The position numbers were made by a program, and so were the translations under genes. This document shows positions 1-9,624 of a DNA stretch of 64,000 bases, piece after piece; within the stretch, counting starts at the first letter, position 1; each line of letters starts with the position of its first letter. Under the pieces are notes generated by a model. It searched no databases. It was not told where the DNA came from and saw only the letters and a program-made list of their open reading frames with translations. The DNA comes from Clostridium sp. AM33-3 (GTDB lineage Bacteria > Bacillota > Clostridia > Lachnospirales > Lachnospiraceae). The stretch lies in assembly GCF_003480315.1 (NCBI RefSeq), contig NZ_QUIV01000007.1, positions 54,936-118,935 on the forward strand. The letters are read 5' to 3'.

Positions 1-21
1 GAAACTGCGTAACAGATTTAC

Positions 22-50
22 TTGCAAACGGCGTGGGAATGTGGTAGGAT
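22..50 (+). promoter_or_regulatory. candidate sigma-A promoter
   Basis: TTGCAA (22-27) and TAGGAT (45-50) are separated by 17 bases and lie upstream of the corrinoid adenosyltransferase-like gene. This is a pattern match only. Confidence 0.35.
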
Positions 51-146
51 AAGGACGCTTGTATCAGAGAGATCAATGATTCTGACGGAGCGGTCTGTGT
101 GAACAGGAAGTTCCCGAATGCTAAGAAAAACAGAGGTGCAAAAGCG

Positions 147-635
147 ATGAGTACAGGAAGACTAGAGGTCATCTGCGGCGAAGACAGCTCAGGAAAGACA
201 GCGATGGCCCTTGGCAGGGCGCTTCAGGCGCTCACAGAGCAGAAAACCGTGATCGTGATCCAGTTTTTGAAAGGCAGTGAAAAAACTGGAAATCTGGAAG
301 TGCTAAAGCGAATGGAGCCGGAACTCAAAGTATTCCGGTTTGAAAAGTCAGACCGTTATTTTGCGGAGCTGAGCGACGCGGAAAAGAAAGACGAAGAGAT
401 CAATATCCGCAATGGTTTAAACTATGCGAAGAAGGTACTGACCACAGAAGAATGCGATCTTCTGGTGCTTGATGAGGCCCTTGGCCTGGTGGACCAGAAT
501 ATTGTGACGGAAGAAGAAATGTCGGGTATCTTAAGCTGCCGTGACCAGGTTCAGGTCATTGTGACCGGCAAGGTACTGCCGGAAGGTCTCAGCCGCATTG
601 CAGATAAAGTTGAGACAGTGGATTGCTGCAAATAA
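147..635 (+). CDS. CobO/BtuR-like corrinoid adenosyltransferase family P-loop protein
   Basis: The 162-residue product resembles the ATP:cob(I)alamin adenosyltransferase (CobO/BtuR) fold, cytosolic enzymes that transfer adenosyl from ATP to a corrinoid. A P-loop, GEDSSGKT, lies at residues 11-18, and a Walker B-like strand DLLVLDE lies at about 104-110, both at the spacing expected for CobO. The P-loop departs from the usual GDGKGKT. ATG at 147 is chosen because an AGAGGTG stretch precedes it; a GTG at 99 in the same frame would add 16 basic residues. No other cobalamin gene is nearby, so whether it is a true adenosyltransferase or a divergent paralogue is open. Confidence 0.72.
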   Translation: MSTGRLEVICGEDSSGKTAMALGRALQALTEQKTVIVIQFLKGSEKTGNLEVLKRMEPELKVFRFEKSDRYFAELSDAEKKDEEINIRNGLNYAKKVLTTEECDLLVLDEALGLVDQNIVTEEEMSGILSCRDQVQVIVTGKVLPEGLSRIADKVETVDCCK

Positions 636-647
636 GACGCAGTAAAC

Positions 648-676
648 TTGACAATTAAATAGGTTGATGCTAGTAT
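648..676 (+). promoter_or_regulatory. promoter of the dapAB transcript
   Basis: A consensus TTGACA (648-653), a 17-base spacer and TAGTAT (671-676) sit just upstream of the lysine riboswitch, placing the start of transcription near 683. Confidence 0.7.
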
Positions 677-686
677 TATACATAAA

Positions 687-915
687 CAGGCAAGTAGAGG
701 TTGCGCGAAGCATGAGTAAAGGATCTGATGCACCAGAAGCAGAAGATGATTCCTGAAAGGGTGGGCGCCGAAGATACAGGACGGACTGGACGTCATTTAT
801 CTGGGTACAGGGTGAACAATCCTGTAACTGTCATCCGACCGGATGGAGAGCTACTTAAAGCAGAAAGCACATAGCGACTTTAAGGGGCTGACTGAAATTT
901 GTCAGTCCCTTTTTT
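687..915 (+). promoter_or_regulatory. lysine riboswitch (L box) with terminator
   Basis: The leader between the promoter and dapA carries the L-box landmarks: a GTAGAGG..GCG block (694-704), a GCCGAAG block near 769-775, and a closing GAGAGCTACTT (846-856). AAGTAG at 692-697 pairs with CTACTT at 851-856 to form P1. It ends in an intrinsic terminator: GGGGCTGAC (884-892) pairs with GTCAGTCCC (901-909), followed by a T run. In this class lysine binding favours the terminator, so lysine would switch off dapA-dapB. The aptamer was recognised by eye, not with a covariance model. Confidence 0.87.
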
Positions 916-948
916 ACGCCGTTACAAACACATAAGGAGGAAAAAATC

Positions 949-1833
949 ATGGCTATTTTTGAGGGCGCAGGCGTTGCACTGGTAACCCCGTTTACAGAAT
1001 CTGGAGAGGTAAATTATGAGAAACTTGAGGCACTGTTAGAGGAGCAGATCGCAGGCGGTACCGACGCGATCATTGCATGCGGCACTACCGGTGAGTCTGC
1101 TACCATGAGCCATGAGGAGCATCTGGATGTCATCCGTTTCACCTGCAAGGTAGTAAACAAGCGTGTCCCGGTGATCGCAGGTACCGGTTCTAACTGCACA
1201 AGAGAAGCCATCCATCTCTCAAAAGAGGCTGAGAAGGCCGGAGCAGACGGATTGCTGCTGGTAACTCCGTACTACAACAAGGCAACCCAGAATGGCCTGA
1301 TCGCACATTATACCGCTATCGCAGAGTCGGTAGGTATTCCGTGTCTGTTATACCATGTTCCGACCCGTACCGGTCTCACCATGAAGCCGGAAACCATCGT
1401 AAAGCTCTGCCGTGAGGTTCCGAACATTGTCGGTGTAAAGGAGGCAAGTGGCAGCTTCTCCGCAATCGCTGAGATCATGCATCTGGCAAACGGCTGCGTA
1501 GACCTCTACTCCGGCAACGATGACCAGATCGTTCCGCTGCTGGCTATGGGCGGAAAGGGCGTTATTTCCGTTCTGTCCAACGTAGCACCGAGACAGACTC
1601 ACGAAATCTGTGAGAATTTCTTCAAGGGCGATATCCAGAAGAGCTGTCAGATGCAGCTGGACGCTATCCCGTTAATCAATGCTCTGTTCTGCGAGGTTAA
1701 CCCGATTCCGGTAAAAGCAGCGCTGAACATGATGGGAAGGGAAGCCGGCCCGCTCAGACTTCCGCTGACTGAGATGGAGCCGCAGAATCAGGAACGCCTG
1801 AAAAAAGCAATGCAGGAGTACGGAATTCTGTAA
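949..1833 (+). CDS. dapA: 4-hydroxy-tetrahydrodipicolinate synthase
   Basis: DapA condenses pyruvate with aspartate semialdehyde, the first committed step of the diaminopimelate/lysine branch, in the cytosol as a (beta/alpha)8 barrel. The 294-residue length is typical. The GTTGES motif lies at residues 45-50, the catalytic tyrosine at Y135 (YHVPTRTG), and the Schiff-base lysine at K164 in GVKEASG. AAGGAGG precedes the ATG at 949. It is preceded by a lysine riboswitch and followed 32 bases later by dapB, so the two are almost certainly co-transcribed and lysine-repressed. Confidence 0.97.
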   Translation: MAIFEGAGVALVTPFTESGEVNYEKLEALLEEQIAGGTDAIIACGTTGESATMSHEEHLDVIRFTCKVVNKRVPVIAGTGSNCTREAIHLSKEAEKAGADGLLLVTPYYNKATQNGLIAHYTAIAESVGIPCLLYHVPTRTGLTMKPETIVKLCREVPNIVGVKEASGSFSAIAEIMHLANGCVDLYSGNDDQIVPLLAMGGKGVISVLSNVAPRQTHEICENFFKGDIQKSCQMQLDAIPLINALFCEVNPIPVKAALNMMGREAGPLRLPLTEMEPQNQERLKKAMQEYGIL

Positions 1834-1865
1834 AGAATAAAAATTGCACGGGAGGACTGATTCAA

Positions 1866-2621
1866 ATGGTTAAAATGATTATGCATGGCTGCAATGGCGC
1901 CATGGGACGCACCATCACCGGCCTTGCCAAAGAGATGGACGGTATTGAGATTGTAGCGGGAATTGATGTAAATCCGGTTGTATTAAGTGACTATCCGGTA
2001 TTTGCTTCTTTAGAGGAATGCAATGCAGAGGCAGATGTGATCGTAGATTTTGCATCCGCAAAGGCAGTGGATCATTTGTTAGACTACTGCGGCGCGCATA
2101 AGATGCCGTTAGTGCTGTGCACCACCGGACTTTCTCCGGAGCAGATTGAGAAAGTGAAGGAAACCAGTAAAAAGACCGCAATTCTGCGTTCTGCCAATAT
2201 GTCCCTGGGTATCAACACCCTCATGAAGCTGGTGCAGGACGCAGCAAAGGTTTTGGCAAATGCCGGCTTTGACATCGAGATTGTGGAGAAGCATCATAAC
2301 AAGAAGCTGGATGCGCCGAGTGGCACTGCACTGGCCCTGGCTGATTCTATCAACGAGGCTATGGATGAACGTTATCATTACAAATATGACAGAAGCACAG
2401 AGCGTGTACGCCGTGACGAGAACGAAATCGGCATTTCTGCCGTGCGCGGCGGCACCATTGTGGGTGACCACGATGTGATCTTTGCAGGAACCGATGAGGT
2501 AATCACCTTCAGTCATACTGCTTACTCCAAGGCTATCTTCGGAAAAGGAGCACTGCAGGCTGCGCTGTTTCTGGCAGGAAAAGAGCCTGGAATGTATGAT
2601 ATGCAGGATGTGATCGGCTGA
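1866..2621 (+). CDS. dapB: 4-hydroxy-tetrahydrodipicolinate reductase
   Basis: DapB reduces the DapA product with NAD(P)H in the diaminopimelate pathway. The 251-residue protein has the nucleotide-binding GCNGAMG at residues 8-14 and the family signature EKHHNKKLDAPSGT at 141-154, which includes the catalytic H143 and K147. It lies 32 bases after dapA, with a GGGAGGA ribosome binding site, and is followed by a strong intrinsic terminator at 2667-2699. It is the second gene of the lysine-riboswitch operon. Confidence 0.97.
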   Translation: MVKMIMHGCNGAMGRTITGLAKEMDGIEIVAGIDVNPVVLSDYPVFASLEECNAEADVIVDFASAKAVDHLLDYCGAHKMPLVLCTTGLSPEQIEKVKETSKKTAILRSANMSLGINTLMKLVQDAAKVLANAGFDIEIVEKHHNKKLDAPSGTALALADSINEAMDERYHYKYDRSTERVRRDENEIGISAVRGGTIVGDHDVIFAGTDEVITFSHTAYSKAIFGKGALQAALFLAGKEPGMYDMQDVIG

Positions 2622-2666
2622 GCAGCCGGCAAAAAGGCAAGTATGCCGTGGAGCAACAAACAGGAA

Positions 2667-2709
2667 GACACCGCCTTAGGTTAAGCGTAAGGCGGTGTCC
2701 TTCGCTTTT
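2667..2709 (+). terminator. intrinsic terminator after dapB
   Basis: A perfect 12-bp stem (2667-2678 with 2688-2699, GACACCGCCTTA arm) is followed by a T-rich stretch. Confidence 0.85.
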
Positions 2710-2723
2710 CCATAGGAGGAATT

Positions 2724-3119
2724 TTGATCAGAAAATGGAATCGAGCGTGCAGCCGTTGGAGAAAAATATGCATTCGGCGTTTGGCGCGGAAGTATCAGCG
2801 GGTGCGGAAAATCCGGCGTTTCCGGACATGTCTGGCAGTAATGCTTTGTTTGGAGCTTCTAACTGGCGCAGGAATGTTCTGGAACAGGAATCGGCCGGAA
2901 TTAAACCTGATGCGCCGGGAAGAGTTCTGTGAGGTGGAGCTGATCCCAAAGACTGTCGCGGACAGACAGGATGTTGCCGATGCCGGGAAAACCGGAGAAT
3001 CCGGCGCTGCCGGTAAGGATGAGGCTGCAAAAAACCAGGATATTTATGGTATCCGGCTGGATTGGAAAGCCCTGGAGGTTCAGTTTTATCACCGGAAGGA
3101 TGTAATACAGAAGCCATGA
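2724..3119 (+). CDS. hypothetical small single-pass membrane protein
   Basis: This 131-residue reading frame starts at a TTG placed four bases after an AGGAGGA ribosome binding site (2714-2720). The product has a very basic N-terminus (residues 1-34), one probable membrane helix at about 36-53, and an acidic, Ala/Gly/Lys-rich tail. That topology suggests an anchored protein with a soluble domain. I do not recognise a family. The gene lies alone between the dapB terminator and the purF promoter. A competing frame (2648-2932) lacks a comparable binding site. Confidence 0.45.
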   Translation: MIRKWNRACSRWRKICIRRLARKYQRVRKIRRFRTCLAVMLCLELLTGAGMFWNRNRPELNLMRREEFCEVELIPKTVADRQDVADAGKTGESGAAGKDEAAKNQDIYGIRLDWKALEVQFYHRKDVIQKP

Positions 3120-3170
3120 GACCGCATCAGGCCTGTTGCCTGTGCACAAAATACAGAATAAAAAAATGTA

Positions 3171-3199
3171 TTGCAATTCAAATGCCCATGTATTATAAT
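3171..3199 (+). promoter_or_regulatory. promoter of purF
   Basis: TTGCAA (3171-3176), a 17-base spacer and a perfect TATAAT (3194-3199) lie 66 bases upstream of purF. I see no obvious PurR box or purine riboswitch in the leader. Confidence 0.65.
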
Positions 3200-3265
3200 T
3201 TCTTCTGAAATTAACTTCTTTTATTTATAACACTTATAAATGCACAGAGAGGAATACAAAAGCCG

Positions 3266-4705
3266 ATGGAAGAAAAACGCTTGCTGAATCCAGATGAGCT
3301 GCACGAGGAGTGTGGCGTATTCGGAATGTACGATTTTGACGGCAATGATGTGGCATCCGAGATTTATTACGGACTGTTTGCATTGCAGCACCGGGGGCAG
3401 GAGAGCTGCGGAATTGCGGTCAGTGACACAGAGGGACCGAAGGGGAAGGTAGATGCGTATAAGGGGATGGGGCTTTGTAATGAGGTGTTCACACCGGACA
3501 TCTTAGAGGGGTTACACGGAAACATTGGTGTGGGACATGTGCGTTACTCCACTGCCGGAAGCAGTACCCGTGAGAACGCGCAGCCGCTGGTACTGAATTA
3601 TGTAAAAGGTACCCTGGCGCTGGCCCACAACGGAAACCTGGTCAATGCGCCGGAATTGAGAAGAGAGCTGGAATACAACGGCGCTATTTTCCAGACTACC
3701 ATTGACTCAGAAGTGATTGCGTACCATATCGCGCGTGAGCGTGTGCGCACATCCTCCGTTGAGGAAGCAGTAGCCAATGCCATGAAAAAGATCAAGGGCG
3801 CTTACTCCCTGGTCATCATGAGCCCGCGTAAAATGATCGGTGCCAGAGATCCGTTTGGCTTTAAGCCTCTCTGTATCGGTAAAAAAGAGAATGCCTACAT
3901 TCTGGTATCCGAGAGCTGCGCTCTGGCTACTATCGATGCGGAGTTTGTTCGTGATGTAGAGCCGGGTGAGATTGTTACCATTACAAAGGATGGCATCAGA
4001 TCCGATAAGAGTATGTGTCTGCCGGATGCAAAGAAGCAGGCCAGATGTGTGTTCGAATATATTTATTTCGCAAGACCGGACAGTGTGTTTGACGGTGTGA
4101 GTGTTTACCATTCCCGCCTTCATGCAGGCCGTTGCCTGGCAATTGATTCCCCAGTGGATGCCGACATCGTGGTTGGTGTGCCGGAATCCGGCAATGCAGC
4201 AGCCCTGGGCTATTCTATGGAGTCCGGCATTCCGTACGGAACTGCATTTGTGAAAAACTCTTATGTGGGGCGTACCTTCATCAAGCCGAAGCAGAGCAGC
4301 CGTGTGTCTGCGGTAAAAGTTAAACTGAATGTGTTAAAGGAAGCAGTGGCAGGAAAACGCGTCATCATGATCGATGACTCCATTGTCCGTGGTACCACCA
4401 GTCATCTCATTGTGAAGATGCTGCGGGATGCCGGGGCAAAGGAGGTTCATGTGAAGGTCAGCGCACCGCCGTTTCTGCATCCGTGTTATTTCGGAACAGA
4501 TATTCCATCGGAAGATCAGCTGATCGCCAGCGGACGCACCATAGAGGAAATCCGCCAGATCATCGGGGCAGATTCCTTATCTTATTTAAAGATGGAGCGC
4601 CTTTCAGAGCTGTCCGAGGGACTTCCGATCTGTACTGCATGTTTTAGCGGAGATTATCCGTTAGACCCGCCGCAGGAAGACATCCGCGGCGAATACACCA
4701 AATAA
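3266..4705 (+). CDS. purF: amidophosphoribosyltransferase
   Basis: PurF makes 5-phosphoribosylamine from PRPP and glutamine, the first step of purine synthesis. The 479-residue protein is of the Bacillus type. A short propeptide precedes the nucleophile cysteine C16 (EECGVFG), implying self-cleavage. The glutaminase domain is followed by a phosphoribosyltransferase domain with the PRPP loop VIMIDDSIVRGTTS. Cysteines in ARCVFEY, CYFGTD and CTACFSGD fit the 4Fe-4S cluster of this subclass. It has its own promoter and precedes purB by 30 bases. Confidence 0.96.
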   Translation: MEEKRLLNPDELHEECGVFGMYDFDGNDVASEIYYGLFALQHRGQESCGIAVSDTEGPKGKVDAYKGMGLCNEVFTPDILEGLHGNIGVGHVRYSTAGSSTRENAQPLVLNYVKGTLALAHNGNLVNAPELRRELEYNGAIFQTTIDSEVIAYHIARERVRTSSVEEAVANAMKKIKGAYSLVIMSPRKMIGARDPFGFKPLCIGKKENAYILVSESCALATIDAEFVRDVEPGEIVTITKDGIRSDKSMCLPDAKKQARCVFEYIYFARPDSVFDGVSVYHSRLHAGRCLAIDSPVDADIVVGVPESGNAAALGYSMESGIPYGTAFVKNSYVGRTFIKPKQSSRVSAVKVKLNVLKEAVAGKRVIMIDDSIVRGTTSHLIVKMLRDAGAKEVHVKVSAPPFLHPCYFGTDIPSEDQLIASGRTIEEIRQIIGADSLSYLKMERLSELSEGLPICTACFSGDYPLDPPQEDIRGEYTK

Positions 4706-4735
4706 ATCATTAATCACGAAATTGGAGGGTTCTCT

Positions 4736-6166
4736 ATGAACGACAGATACCAAAGCCCGTTGTCTGAGCGCTATGCAAGCAGGGAGATGCAGTATATCTT
4801 CTCCCCGGACAAGAAATTCAAAACCTGGAGAAAACTGTGGATCGCACTGGCAGAGACCGAGAAGGAGCTTGGACTGCCGATCACCCAGGAGCAGATTGAC
4901 GAGTTAAAGGAGCATGCTGAGGAGATCAACTATGAAGTAGCAAAGGAGCGCGAGCGTCTGGTGCGCCATGATGTCATGTCCCACGTATATGCCTATGGAC
5001 AGCAGTGCCCGAAGGCAAAGGGCATCATCCATCTGGGAGCAACCTCCTGCTATGTTGGTGATAACACCGATCTGATCATCATGACCGAAGGCTTGAGACT
5101 GGTCCGCAAAAAACTCATCAACGTGATGGCAGAGCTGGCAAAATTTGCTGACAAATACAAAAACCAGCCGACCCTGGCGTTCACTCATTTCCAGCCGGCT
5201 CAGCCGACGACAGTCGGCAAACGTGCAACCCTGTGGTTAAACGAGCTCTGTCTGGATCTTGAGGATCTGGATCATGTGCTTTCTAGCATGAAGCTGCTTG
5301 GTTCCAAGGGAACTACCGGTACTCAGGCAAGCTTTTTAGAGCTGTTTGAGGGCGACCATGAGAAATGCCGCAAGGCAGACCAGATGATCGCAGAGAAGAT
5401 GGGCTTTTCTGCATGCTATCCGGTATCCGGACAGACCTACTCCCGCAAGGTAGATACCCGTGTGTTAAATATTCTGGCAGGTATTGCCCAGAGTGCTCAC
5501 AAGTTCAGCAACGATATCCGTCTGCTGCAGCACTTAAAGGAAGTGGAAGAGCCGTTTGAGAAAAATCAGATCGGTTCCTCCGCCATGGCCTACAAGAGAA
5601 ACCCAATGCGCAGCGAGCGTATTGCATCTCTTTCCAATTATGTGATGAGTGACGTGATGAACCCGATGATGGTGGCTTCCACTCAGTGGTTTGAGCGTAC
5701 TCTGGATGACTCCGCAAATAAGCGTCTGAGCATTCCGGAGGGCTTCCTGGCAATCGACGGTATCCTGGATCTGTACTTAAATGTTGTAGATGGCCTGGTT
5801 GTATATCCGAAGGTTATCGAGAAGCATTTCATGGCAGAGCTGCCGTTCATGGCAACCGAGAACATCATGATGGATGCGGTAAAGGCCGGCGGTGACCGTC
5901 AGGAGCTGCATGAGCGTATCCGCCAGCTTTCCATGGAGGCAGGCAGAAACGTGAAGGAGAAGGGGCTGGACAATAATCTGTTAGAGCTCATTGCCGCAGA
6001 TCCGGCATTCGGACTTTCTCTGGATGAGCTGAAGGCATGTATGGAGCCGTCCCGCTATGTGGGCCGCGCACCGAAGCAGGTAGACGAGTTCCTGACCGAA
6101 GTAGTGAATCCGATCCTGGAATCAAATAAAGAAGATCTCGGCATGACAGCTGAAATAAATGTTTAA
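4736..6166 (+). CDS. purB: adenylosuccinate lyase
   Basis: PurB eliminates fumarate from SAICAR and from adenylosuccinate. The 476-residue protein belongs to the fumarase/aspartase superfamily. The catalytic histidine region THFQPAQPTT is at residues 150-159, and the signature loop GSSAMAYKRNP at 280-290 carries the catalytic serine. A TTGGAGGGT ribosome binding site precedes ATG 4736. It follows purF by 30 bases, so the two are probably co-transcribed, and an intrinsic terminator follows at 6211-6246. Confidence 0.96.
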   Translation: MNDRYQSPLSERYASREMQYIFSPDKKFKTWRKLWIALAETEKELGLPITQEQIDELKEHAEEINYEVAKERERLVRHDVMSHVYAYGQQCPKAKGIIHLGATSCYVGDNTDLIIMTEGLRLVRKKLINVMAELAKFADKYKNQPTLAFTHFQPAQPTTVGKRATLWLNELCLDLEDLDHVLSSMKLLGSKGTTGTQASFLELFEGDHEKCRKADQMIAEKMGFSACYPVSGQTYSRKVDTRVLNILAGIAQSAHKFSNDIRLLQHLKEVEEPFEKNQIGSSAMAYKRNPMRSERIASLSNYVMSDVMNPMMVASTQWFERTLDDSANKRLSIPEGFLAIDGILDLYLNVVDGLVVYPKVIEKHFMAELPFMATENIMMDAVKAGGDRQELHERIRQLSMEAGRNVKEKGLDNNLLELIAADPAFGLSLDELKACMEPSRYVGRAPKQVDEFLTEVVNPILESNKEDLGMTAEINV

Positions 6167-6210
6167 GGGCGCTGCACTGATAAATACCAATAAGTTTCAT
6201 TAATAACAAG

Positions 6211-6246
6211 AGGTGGGCAGATTAGAAAATCTGTCTGCCTTTTTGT
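6211..6246 (+). terminator. intrinsic terminator after purB
   Basis: A 13-bp stem with three G-U pairs (6211-6223 with 6228-6240) closes on an AGAA loop and is followed by TTTTTG. Confidence 0.8.
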
Positions 6247-6255
6247 GTTTGCGTA

Positions 6256-6284
6256 TTGATTTTAGTGCAGGAATCTTATATACT
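6256..6284 (+). promoter_or_regulatory. promoter of purA
   Basis: TTGATT (6256-6261) and TATACT (6279-6284) are 17 bases apart. This gives purA its own start, with a leader of about 95 bases. Confidence 0.6.
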
Positions 6285-6373
6285 GTTAATGTTTGCAGAG
6301 CAGAAGGCTCTGCCTGAATTTGAAGATAGCAGGTAACTGGAAAAGTAAGGAACAGTTACGGCAGCAGTTATAA

Positions 6374-7681
<1,308 letters not shown>

Positions 7682-7693
7682 ATTGCAATTATA

Positions 7694-7901
7694 GGACGGA
7701 ACGAATAAAAGTTCGGAAGAGAAAGAGACCGCTTTCCGGGATTTTCACATATCGTTGTTTGCTTGCTCTCACAACACGCGTTCGCCTGCATCGGACTACA
7801 TCCGCTGCATTCGTACACGTGTGTTCAAGATGCAAACACCTGATATGCTGAAAATCCCGGAAAGCGGTCTCATTCACTTCCTGCTGTATTGGCTCCGCTA
7901 C
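7694..7901. repeat. palindromic intergenic element, family B-like member 1
   Basis: An approximately 29-bp inverted repeat (about 7725-7753 with 7844-7873; GACCGCTTTCCGGGATTTTC arm) encloses about 90 bases with further self-complementarity. The outer ends, GACGGAAC..AATAAAA at 7695 and TATTGGCTCCG at 7887-7897, match the ends of the element at 18818-19057 although the interior differs. It lies directly after purA and codes for nothing recognisable. Confidence 0.7.
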
Positions 7902-7946
7902 AAAAAAGTAACTGCAGCCCATATTAACTCTTCCACAAAAATAAAA

Positions 7947-8015
7947 CACAGCCAGAACGCTACTATCAGATAAAAGCCAGATTTACAGGCTTTCGTCAGC
8001 AACGTTCTGGCTATG
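7947..8015. terminator. long hairpin, possible terminator between repeats
   Basis: An AGCCAGAACG arm (7950-7959) pairs with CGTTCTGGCT (8003-8012), and an inner AAAGCC/GGCTTT stem lies at 7973-7978 and 7988-7993. A T-rich stretch follows. It could end transcription from either side. Confidence 0.5.
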
Positions 8016-8024
8016 TTTATTATT

Positions 8025-8266
8025 GTAGAATAGCCAGTACAGCAGAAGTTTCGGGGCGGTCATGCAGAACAAGTAGACACATTGGAATTTTCTTTGTGCG
8101 CGAGCATAGCGCCAGACCGGAGACCCTTGTCTGAGTGTGCAAAGCGCACGAGTTTGGGTCGCAGGTCTGGCAATAGGCGGCGGAGCGCACGAAGTACAAA
8201 ATTCCACTCAGTGTCTGCGGTTCTGTATGACCGCCCCGGAACTTCGAACCTTATTTGGTTTTATGA
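8025..8266 (+). repeat. palindromic intergenic element, family B member 2
   Basis: This roughly 240-bp element is bounded by a 22-bp inverted repeat: 8048-8069 pairs with 8222-8243 with two G-U pairs. Its interior aligns along its whole length with the reverse complement of 18818-19057, including the blocks GGAGACCCTTGT, GTTTGGGTCGC and AATAGGCGGCG. An inner hairpin (GTGTGC-AAA-GCGCAC) is present. Small open frames across it are artefacts of the repeat. Confidence 0.8.
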
Positions 8267-8274
8267 AGCAATTT

Positions 8275-8802
8275 TTATATCTGAACGGAATTGTTTTGTG
8301 TACCGAGTGCTTCTGCTAGCTGTTTTCGCGCGCTTTCCGGTGATTCCTGCAGGGCTGCGGCAAATTCCTCGCAGAGCAGGCGCCCGACTTTGCTCAGGAA
8401 ATCCTTGTCTGTGGTACCAAGTCTTTTTCCGGAACGGATCAGGCGAAGTTCTTTTTCGTGAATTTCTTTTAACAGCTGCAGGTGATGTTCTATCTTGGAG
8501 GAAGAGAGCAGTTCCTGATAATGCGCAATGATAAGTGCTGTTTTGGTGGAATGACAGGGGCGGGCTTTCATCTGGTTCAGTTTTTTCAGATATTCGCCTG
8601 CTTCCTGGGCGGAAAGGGAATGACGCAGCGCGTCTTCTTTATCAGTCGGCACATAGATATGTTCATCGCCGGATCTGAAAACCGGGCGCAGCGTGTAATA
8701 AATTTTTTCACTATCGGGTAAAAATGCGACCTTTCCAATAGATTCAATGGTGTAGACACCTTTATTGCGGTAAATGACAGATTGTCCGGTCTGGTAGTTC
8801 AT
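8275..8802 (-). CDS. CarD/CdnL-TRCF-type transcription factor
   Basis: The 175-residue protein begins with a CarD/CdnL-like beta-barrel RNA-polymerase interaction domain (about residues 1-65: MNYQTGQSVIY..GVYTIESIG). An alpha-helical C-terminal region follows, as in CarD regulators that bind the RNAP beta subunit. The ATG at 8802 is preferred over an upstream start at 8844 because AAAGGAGG precedes it by about ten bases. It is monocistronic, and its 3' end abuts a family B repeat. The role is inferred from the fold; its regulon is unknown. Confidence 0.75.
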   Translation of the reverse strand: MNYQTGQSVIYRNKGVYTIESIGKVAFLPDSEKIYYTLRPVFRSGDEHIYVPTDKEDALRHSLSAQEAGEYLKKLNQMKARPCHSTKTALIIAHYQELLSSSKIEHHLQLLKEIHEKELRLIRSGKRLGTTDKDFLSKVGRLLCEEFAAALQESPESARKQLAEALGTQNNSVQI

Positions 8803-8937
8803 GTGTGATCGGCCTCCTTTAAATGGAAAAACAGTTTTTAGCAACTATTCATATTTTAGCATAAAAATTAACAAAATTTCAAAGGTAGAATTGTATGAAA
8901 TTCACAAAGCATGTTGTGGGCAAAATGACGGTGGAGC

Positions 8938-8966
8938 TTGCTATTTCCAGGAGGCAATGATAAAAT
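8938..8966 (+). promoter_or_regulatory. promoter candidate upstream of the VOC gene
   Basis: TTGCTA (8938-8943) and TAAAAT (8961-8966) are 17 bases apart. The core is nearly identical to the promoter at 10733-10761. The 301 bases between the CarD-like gene and the VOC gene hold nothing else that I recognise. Confidence 0.5.
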
Positions 8967-9103
8967 TAAAATATATGTATTGGTTTATATGAGAACTAAG
9001 GGTTTGTTCCAAATGAAGAGATCCGGGAAAATCTGATTTTAGTATTGAAAAGTGCAAAAACTCAATGCAGTTCGAAATATGATTGAAAAATAGCAGGAGA
9101 ATC

Positions 9104-9466
9104 ATGAAACTGAAAAATATACTGATAGTTGTGGAAGACATCGAAAAATCAAAGAAGTTTTATCACGACCTCTTCCATTTGGATGTGATCCTGGATCAGG
9201 ATGGGAATGTGATTTTGACAGAAGGGCTGGTATTGCAGCAGAAGGTTATATGGAAACGATTTCTCGGTAAAGAGATTATAGAGAAGAGTAATTCCTGTGA
9301 GCTTTATTTTGAGGAACCGGATCTGGAAGGTTTTGTGGAAAAGTTAGATCGGTTGTATCCGTCTGTTCAGTATGTGAACCGCCTTATGACGCACAGCTGG
9401 GGGCAGAAAGTGGTCAGATTTTACGATCTGGATGGGAATCTGATCGAGGTGGGAACACCGATGTAG
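9104..9466 (+). CDS. VOC (glyoxalase/bleomycin resistance) family protein
   Basis: The 120-residue protein has the paired beta-alpha-beta-beta-beta pattern of the vicinal oxygen chelate fold. It starts LKNILIVVEDIEKSKKFYHD and ends with FYDLDGNLIEVGTP, the usual last strand carrying the metal-ligand Glu. ATG 9104 follows an AGGAGA site; an in-frame TTG at 9083 lacks one. The substrate cannot be told. A strong hairpin terminator follows at 9505-9555. Confidence 0.8.
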   Translation: MKLKNILIVVEDIEKSKKFYHDLFHLDVILDQDGNVILTEGLVLQQKVIWKRFLGKEIIEKSNSCELYFEEPDLEGFVEKLDRLYPSVQYVNRLMTHSWGQKVVRFYDLDGNLIEVGTPM

Positions 9467-9504
9467 GTGGGAAGAAGTCATGTGGAACTGGCTTATATGA
9501 AAGG

Positions 9505-9555
9505 TAGACTACGGAGTATGGGTTGCTTATTTATATTCCGTAGTCTATTTTTTCT
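9505..9555 (+). terminator. intrinsic terminator after the VOC gene
   Basis: TAGACTACGGA (9505-9515) pairs perfectly with TCCGTAGTCTA (9537-9547) and is followed by a run of T. It lies between convergent genes. Confidence 0.8.
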
Positions 9556-9624
9556 TGATAGGAAATCGCGTCCTATCATATAAAACGCTCCGCGAGGAAG
9601 CGCCAAGGCACATTCTTTTTTGTA

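Noticed and set aside
2648..2932. 94-residue frame overlapping the TTG-started gene
   Set aside because: It starts inside the dapB terminator and lacks a ribosome site. The 2724 frame has AGGAGGA at good spacing.
8082..8531. 149-residue plus-strand frame
   Set aside because: It runs across a family B palindrome and antisense to the CarD-like gene, so it is not a coherent gene.
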